From NCBI GenBank assembly GCA_913063495.1, contig CAJXXT010000017.1, forward strand, positions 1-44,113: a stretch of DNA of 44,113 bases, given 5' to 3'. The notes under the pieces were generated by a model. The model was given only the letters and a program-made list of their open reading frames with translations, was not told the DNA's origin and did not search any database. Shown one piece after another: positions 39,977 to 44,113 of this stretch. Every line of letters starts with the position of its first letter. The first letter of the stretch is position 1. A program made the position numbers and the translations under genes. This stretch comes from an uncultured Gammaproteobacteria bacterium (GTDB taxonomy: Bacteria > Pseudomonadota > Gammaproteobacteria > Pseudomonadales > Ketobacteraceae).

Positions 39977-40126
39977 ATGCGCTTTCGGCTATGGCTTGTA
40001 GGTATTTGTAGTTATCTACCGCTATTATTGCTCCGATAAGCGTCAAATTAATTGGTTGAATTGTTAAACCGCACCCGAAATGTATTCCATTGCGGGTTGT
40101 TCGGGTTTAGCTGAGGCGAAAGAAAA

Positions 40127-41851
40127 GTGGAATTATTGTCAGGTGCAGAAATGCTCATTCGTTCTTTAAAAGACGAAGGGGTTGAAACCATATTCGGTTA
40201 CCCTGGTGGGGCCGTACTTCATATTTACGATGCGTTGTTTCAGCAAAACGATATCGCTCACGTACTCGTAAGGCACGAGCAGGCAGCGTCACATATGGCT
40301 GACGCGTATTCTCGAGTGACAGGTCGACCGGGTGTTTGTTTGGCAACGTCTGGCCCAGGAGCCACCAATACGGTTACCGGAATCGCGACTGCATATATGG
40401 ATTCTATTCCGATGATTGTTATCACCGGACAGGTTCAGTCGGATTGGATTGGAGATGATGCTTTCCAAGAGACGGATATTTTGGGGGTTACTCGACCTAT
40501 CGTAAAGCATAGCTTTATGATTAAGCGGCCTGAAGACATTCCAGAAACGATTAAAAAGGCCTTTTACATTGCAACAACGGGGCGACCTGGCCCTGTGTTG
40601 ATCGATATACCTAAGGACATGACGGCTCCGACAGAAAGTTATGAATACCAATATCCCGCAAAAGTAAAAATGCGTTCATACAGTGTTGTGTCGAGAGGTC
40701 ATTCTGGGCAAATCAAAAAAGCCGTAGAATTGCTTATCGCTGCAAAACGTCCTGTTATTTATGCCGGTGGTGGTGTTGTTCAGGGTAATGGTGCGGAATT
40801 GTTGACGAGTGTCGTTCGTGAGCTTGGAGCACCTTGTACGAATACCCTGATGGGTTTAGGTGGTTACCCCGGAACGGATAAGCAAAATGTTGGTATGTTA
40901 GGTATGCATGGTACCTATGAGGCCAACATGGTAATGCATCACGCCGATGTTGTGTTAGCGGTAGGGGCTCGTTTTGACGATCGGGTTACCAACAACGTTA
41001 AGAAGTTTTGTAGTGATGCCAAGATTATCCATATTGATATTGATCCAGCGTCTATATCGAAAAACATAGCGGTAGACATCCCCATTGTTGGGGCGGTAGA
41101 CCTCGTGTTGAAAGAAATGTTGGAGCAGATCAAGAAAACGGAGCTTGTTGCAGATACGGAGGGGCAAGCTGCTTGGTGGAAGCAAATTGATGCATGGCGT
41201 GCCTTTCACGGCTTGCGATTTGATCTGAATGATAGTGAATTGCTGAAACCTCAGCAGGTCATTGAGAGTTTATATAAGGCAACTCAAGGCGATGCTATTA
41301 TATGTACCGATGTTGGGCAGCATCAGATGTTTGCCGCACAATATTATAAGTTCGACAAGCCTCGCCAATGGATTACCTCTGGCGGTCTTGGCACGATGGG
41401 CTTTGGGTTGCCTGCTGCGATGGGGTGCCTGATAGGGAAGCCAGATATGCAGGTTGTGACAGTGACGGGCGAAGGCAGTATCCAGATGTGCATACAGGAA
41501 TTGTCTACCTGCTTGCAGTATGGTTTGCCGGTTAAGATTATTTGCCTTAACAATCAAGCGTTAGGCATGGTCAAGCAGTGGCAGGATATGGTGTATCAAG
41601 GTAGGCATTCCAGTTCTACTTATGAAGAATCACTTCCTGATTTTGTGAAGCTGGCGGAAGCGTATGGCCATGTTGGAATGAGGGTCGATAAAGCCTCTGA
41701 TCTCGATGCTGCAATGGAAGAATGTTTTAGTCTAAAGGATCGATTAGTCTTCATGGATGTTTCGGTTGACCCACAAGAACATGTGTACCCGATGCAGATT
41801 AAAGAAGGGTCAATGCGTGATATGTGGCTAAATAAAACGGAGCGTACCTAA
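40127..41851 (+). CDS. ilvI: Acetolactate synthase large subunit (GTG start)
   Basis: A 574-residue ThDP enzyme making acetolactate or acetohydroxybutyrate for Val/Leu/Ile synthesis. It begins MELLSGAEMLIRSLKDEG, aligned with E. coli IlvI (MEMLSGAEMVVRSL), which fixes the GTG at 40127 as the start. The activating Glu is in VRHEQAASHMADAYS. The ThDP/Mg motif is VTGEGS...LNNQ; the usual Asp of GDG is Glu here, a conservative change I believe is common in relatives. The C-terminal half has KQWQDMVYQGRHS. Overlaps ilvH by one base (TAATG), so the two subunits are coupled. Confidence 0.97.
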   Translation: MELLSGAEMLIRSLKDEGVETIFGYPGGAVLHIYDALFQQNDIAHVLVRHEQAASHMADAYSRVTGRPGVCLATSGPGATNTVTGIATAYMDSIPMIVITGQVQSDWIGDDAFQETDILGVTRPIVKHSFMIKRPEDIPETIKKAFYIATTGRPGPVLIDIPKDMTAPTESYEYQYPAKVKMRSYSVVSRGHSGQIKKAVELLIAAKRPVIYAGGGVVQGNGAELLTSVVRELGAPCTNTLMGLGGYPGTDKQNVGMLGMHGTYEANMVMHHADVVLAVGARFDDRVTNNVKKFCSDAKIIHIDIDPASISKNIAVDIPIVGAVDLVLKEMLEQIKKTELVADTEGQAAWWKQIDAWRAFHGLRFDLNDSELLKPQQVIESLYKATQGDAIICTDVGQHQMFAAQYYKFDKPRQWITSGGLGTMGFGLPAAMGCLIGKPDMQVVTVTGEGSIQMCIQELSTCLQYGLPVKIICLNNQALGMVKQWQDMVYQGRHSSSTYEESLPDFVKLAEAYGHVGMRVDKASDLDAAMEECFSLKDRLVFMDVSVDPQEHVYPMQIKEGSMRDMWLNKTERT

Positions 41852-42342
41852 TGAGAAGAATAATATCGATGTTACTGGAGAATGAGCCTGGTGCGCTGTC
41901 ACGGGTAGTTGGGTTGTTTTCACAGCGAGGTTATAACATTGAGACGCTAACGGTAGCGCCCACTACGGATGCTACTTTGTCACGGCTTACGCTAACGACG
42001 ACAGGCAGTGATCGTGTTATCGAGCAAATTACCAAGCAGCTTAATAAGCTGATTGAAGTGGTTAAATTGGTCGATTTGACGGAAGGCGCTCATATTGAGC
42101 GGGAGTTGTTGCTTGTAAAACTCAAGGCGACAGGTGCTCAACGAGCGGAAATAAAACGCACGGCTGATATCTTTCGAGGTCAAATTGTTGATGTTAATAG
42201 CGCCATTTATACCGTTCAGTTGACGGGAGCCAGCGATAAACTCGATGCTTTCTTGGAGTCTGTTGGTGAGACCTCAATACTTGAGGTTGTTCGGACAGGA
42301 GTGTCTGGGATGGCGAGGGGCGATAAGGTGCTAGCCCTTTAG
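41851..42342 (+). CDS. ilvH: Acetolactate synthase regulatory subunit
   Basis: A 163-residue ACT-domain protein. MRRIISMLLENEPGALSRVVGLFSQRGYNIETLTVAPT is the Val-binding ACT signature, with a C-terminal region (TDIFRGQIVDVNSAIYTVQLTG-type) that completes it. It activates IlvI and confers valine feedback inhibition. A terminator follows. ilvC, which often follows ilvH, is absent here. Confidence 0.96.
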   Translation: MRRIISMLLENEPGALSRVVGLFSQRGYNIETLTVAPTTDATLSRLTLTTTGSDRVIEQITKQLNKLIEVVKLVDLTEGAHIERELLLVKLKATGAQRAEIKRTADIFRGQIVDVNSAIYTVQLTGASDKLDAFLESVGETSILEVVRTGVSGMARGDKVLAL

Positions 42343-42355
42343 TCGGAAATTAATA

Positions 42356-42390
42356 GCAAAAAAGCGCGGCATTTGCCGCGTTTTTTTTGC
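42356..42390 (+). terminator. Terminator after ilvH
   Basis: CGCGGC (42365-42370) pairs with GCCGCG (42375-42380) around ATTT, flanked by GC-A6 on the left and T8-GC on the right. It should end ilvIH and isolates pssA, which needs its own promoter downstream. Confidence 0.9.
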
Positions 42391-42453
42391 TATATTATTT
42401 ACTATATCGTCAGCTCAATGGATGATGTTTCGGTGGATGAATTAGGTGCGCAA

Positions 42454-43293
42454 ATGATGAGTGAGAATGAAAACAAGGAAGGTCTCGAGAATACTTCTGT
42501 TAATGGGCAGGCTCAAGAGGCTGAGGTGCAAGGCGCTGCGAGCGATTTGTCGGATGACGACGGGGTGACTCTTGAGGTCGTAGAGGAGGTTGCGAAAGGC
42601 AAGCCTAAACGAGGGGTTTACTTGCTTCCCAATCTTTTTACAACAGCGGCGTTATTTTCGGGGTTTTATGCCATCGTTGCGGCTATGAACGGATTGTTTG
42701 AGCAGGCTGCCGTTGCTATTTTTATCTCAATGATTTTTGATGGTTTAGATGGTCGCGTGGCTCGGATGACGAATACGCAGAGTGAGTTCGGTGCTGAATA
42801 TGACAGCCTTGCTGATTGCATCTCTTTTGGTGCGGCGCCGGCTTTGGTTTCTTATTCTTGGTCTCTGCAATATTTGGGTAAAGTGGGGTGGATGATCGGC
42901 TTCATCTATATGGCTTGTGCGGCCCTGCGCCTCGCGCGGTTCAATGTGCAAGCGGATACGGCAGATAGCCGTTACTTTACTGGGTTGCCAAGCCCTGCTG
43001 CTGGAGCTGTTGTTGCGGGTATGGTGTGGGCAGCTAATGACTTGGGGATAAGTGGCGAAGATGTTTCGGTTATAGCTGCGATAATTACTGCATTTGCGGC
43101 GGTGATGATGGTAGTAAATATTAAATTTAATAGTTTTAAAGAATTCGATCTCAAAGGTAGAGTTCCCTTTGTTGTTATTCTTGTGGTCGTATTGATTTTT
43201 GCTGTGATAGCGACGTACCCATCAGGTGTACTGCTTGCAGTGTTTATGCTTTATGCGTTATCAGGGCCGTTGCTGGCGTTTAAGCGGCGGTAA
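42454..43293 (+). CDS. pssA: CDP-diacylglycerol-serine O-phosphatidyltransferase
   Basis: About 279 residues. After a ~55-residue acidic N terminus, RGVYLLPNLFTTAALFSGFYA begins the membrane core. The CDP-alcohol phosphotransferase motif is complete: DG-RV-AR, eight residues, G, three, D, three, D (DGRVAR...GAEYDSLAD). Several further helices follow. It makes phosphatidylserine, the precursor of phosphatidylethanolamine. The start at 42454 (or 42457) is preferred to upstream in-frame starts (42418, and one inside the terminator) because TTAGGTG lies just before it, and relatives begin with a similar acidic segment. Confidence 0.93.
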   Translation: MMSENENKEGLENTSVNGQAQEAEVQGAASDLSDDDGVTLEVVEEVAKGKPKRGVYLLPNLFTTAALFSGFYAIVAAMNGLFEQAAVAIFISMIFDGLDGRVARMTNTQSEFGAEYDSLADCISFGAAPALVSYSWSLQYLGKVGWMIGFIYMACAALRLARFNVQADTADSRYFTGLPSPAAGAVVAGMVWAANDLGISGEDVSVIAAIITAFAAVMMVVNIKFNSFKEFDLKGRVPFVVILVVVLIFAVIATYPSGVLLAVFMLYALSGPLLAFKRR

Positions 43294-43301
43294 TGCCTGT
43301 T

Positions 43302-43332
43302 AAAAAACGGCCGCGTAGCGGCCGTTTTTTTT
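43302..43332 (+). terminator. Terminator after pssA
   Basis: AAAAAACGGCCGC (43302-43314) pairs with GCGGCCGTTTTTT (43318-43330) around GTA, followed by more T. Confidence 0.93.
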
Positions 43333-43459
43333 GTTTAAATATTTGCCTGTTTAAGCTTTCTGATCTATAAATTAAAGTCTTACCCATTGATAAATGGCGA
43401 TGATTAGTTAAGTGGCTTTAGGTAATGGTAACTTCCTGATAAAAAACAGAAAAAACCCA

Positions 43460-43487
43460 TTGACGACATCTCCTTATTCTCTATAAT
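43460..43487 (+). promoter_or_regulatory. rRNA promoter P1
   Basis: TTGACG (43460-43465), 16-base spacer, TATAAT (43482-43487), then the GC-rich discriminator GCGCCCC that is typical of stringently controlled rRNA promoters. Confidence 0.8.
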
Positions 43488-43583
43488 GCGCCCCACTTCG
43501 AACGGAAAGCATCAGGCGTTAAGCCAGAAAGCGAGGGTTCGAAGTTGTGTTATAAAGGTTTGAAATATAACTGAAATAAAGCA

Positions 43584-43611
43584 TTGACGGAAAGAGAAGT
43601 CGCTGTATAAT
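43584..43611 (+). promoter_or_regulatory. rRNA promoter P2
   Basis: TTGACG (43584-43589), 16-base spacer, TATAAT (43606-43611), then TCGCGC. Shares a 20-base block with P3. Confidence 0.85.
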
Positions 43612-43748
43612 TCGCGCTCTCTTGAAGGGTAAGGCAGGCAGAGATGCTGGTGTTACACTTCAACGTTAAGCTCTTGAAAGGCTTCAAAAAAGACTTTCAA
43701 AAAGAGGTTGACAGCAAGAACTTAAAGCGTATAATTCGCGCTCTCTTG
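43605..43748 (+). repeat. 20-bp direct repeat at rRNA promoters P2 and P3
   Basis: GTATAATTCGCGCTCTCTTG occurs at 43605-43624 and again, identically, at 43729-43748 (124 bases apart). Each copy covers the -10 and start region. Confidence 0.95.
43708..43735 (+). promoter_or_regulatory. rRNA promoter P3
   Basis: A perfect TTGACA (43708-43713), 16-base spacer, TATAAT (43730-43735), then TCGCGC. The A-rich stretch just upstream could act as an UP element. Confidence 0.88.
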
Positions 43749-43753
43749 CAGAC

Positions 43754-43807
43754 AAGCTAAAGCAGCTTTGGAAACAAAACGCTTTACTTGAGTTCTTTAA
43801 AAATTTA
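43754..43807 (+). promoter_or_regulatory. Putative rrn antitermination site (boxB hairpin and boxA)
   Basis: A small hairpin AAGCT-AAAGC-AGCTT (43754-43768) is followed at 43793-43807 by TTCTTTAAAAATTTA, close to the E. coli boxA TGCTCTTTAACAATTTA. The order and position in the leader fit NusB/S10-dependent antitermination. Confidence 0.6.
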
Positions 43808-43948
43808 GTTAGAAACAATGTGTGTGGGTGCTTGTTGAACTGATATAACGGCTAACGATATATCGGTCTGATCAAGTTACCCGCTGTAAAGCAGTAATTT
43901 GTGAATTACCGAGCCAAGATTTGTGTCCTTTAGACACTGAGAAAACTT

Positions 43949-44113
43949 AAACTGAAGAGTTTGATCATGGCTCAGATTGAACGCTGGCGGTAGGCTTAAC
44001 ACATGCAAGTCGAGCGGAAACGAAGGGAGCTTGCTCCCAGGCGTCGAGCGGCGGACGGGTGAGTAACGCGTGGGAATTTGCCTAATAGTGGGGGATAGCC
44101 CAGAGAAATTTGG
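43949..44113 (+). rRNA. rrs: 16S ribosomal RNA, 5' end (partial)
   Basis: AAACTGAAGAGTTTGATC begins at 43949, then ATGGCTCAGATTGAACGCTGG, the universal bacterial 16S 5' sequence, and AGCGGCGGACGGGTGAGTAACGCG further on. The start is set by matching the E. coli end (AAATTGAAGAG). About 165 bases are in the window, including helix 6 (V1). The V1 stem (AACGAAGGGAGCTTGCTCCC region) fits a gammaproteobacterium but I do not name a genus from it. Confidence 0.97.

Larger units (their letters stand above)
39540..40126. other. 587-base intergenic region: ilvIH promoter and leader
   Basis: No full-size gene lies here. It contains a sigma-70 promoter (39716-39744), a 24-codon leader-peptide candidate (39813-39887), a palindrome over its last codons, several competing hairpins (39888-39976) and a further stem just before ilvI (7-base arms ACCCGAA and TTCGGGT at about 40073-40106). 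It is the best candidate regulatory region in the window. Confidence 0.7.
43294..43948. other. 655-base rRNA promoter and leader region
   Basis: No protein gene. It holds the pssA terminator, three tandem sigma-70 promoters (43460, 43584, 43708), an apparent boxB/boxA antitermination site (43754-43807) and the 5' rRNA leader, then 16S. The stretch 43333-43459 shows nothing recognisable. Confidence 0.8.

Noticed and set aside
40289..40651. 120-residue ORF antisense to ilvI
   Set aside because: Arg/His/Asn-rich translation without domain, inside a conserved gene and without an SD; a shadow of ilvI codon usage.

Overview
The window reads as chromosomal DNA of a marine-type gammaproteobacterium, probably close to the Cellvibrionales/Pseudomonadales. 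The evidence is gene order: ispB / rplU-rpmA-obgE-proB / rpsT / murJ / ribF-ileS-lspA-fkpB-ispH / type IV minor pilins / pilR-pilS / bamD / rluD-pgeF-clpB / ilvI-ilvH / pssA closely follows, from memory, the order in Pseudomonas aeruginosa. The 3' end carries the first ~165 bases of a 16S rRNA gene. Genus-level placement is inference. I see no tRNA gene, IS element, prophage, integron or CRISPR array; almost everything is core genome.

Layout. 1-104: 5' end of thrS (minus). 326-1631: a TM2/SHOCT membrane protein and a two-domain 6-pyruvoyl-tetrahydropterin-synthase-like protein. 1881-3625: an NDH-2-like flavoprotein overlapped by a peptide deformylase. 3675-9067: a signalling region with a Ser/Thr kinase bearing a duplicated C-terminal domain, a membrane c-type-heme/HAMP sensor just upstream of it, a Lys/Thr/Pro-rich lipoprotein, and a hybrid histidine kinase. 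9073-21860: housekeeping genes (isoprenoid quinone, ribosomal proteins, Obg, proline, lipid II flippase, flavin cofactors, IleRS, lipoprotein signal peptidase, IspH). 21962-27145: type IV pilus minor pilins pilE-V-W-X and a short pilY1, with an oppositely oriented fimT/fimU-like gene. 27525-28145: a small outer-membrane beta-barrel. 28202-31262: pilR/pilS. 31312-38969: a small zinc-ribbon membrane protein, nadE, bamD, rluD, pgeF and clpB. 39063-42342: a DUF4124 protein, then a long untranslated leader and ilvIH. 42454-43293: pssA. 43294-43948: rRNA promoter region, followed by the 16S rRNA start.

How it works together: most genes are independent core functions, but three local systems stand out. 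The pilus block combines minor pilins, adhesin and the PilSR regulators. The heme-sensor/kinase pair looks like a membrane redox or ligand sensor wired to protein phosphorylation. The ilvIH operon has a consensus promoter followed by a ~375-nt leader with a 24-codon ORF rich in Val/Leu/Ile codons and competing hairpins, which looks like an amino-acid attenuator.

The most interesting items are the ilv leader, the heme-sensor/Ser-Thr-kinase pair, a 12-bp in-frame minisatellite inside pilY1, a minor pseudopilin with Ala instead of Gly at the processing site, a C9 tract upstream of the outer-membrane barrel gene, and a triple rRNA promoter array containing a 20-bp duplication. I did not find a convincingly unprecedented multi-gene system.
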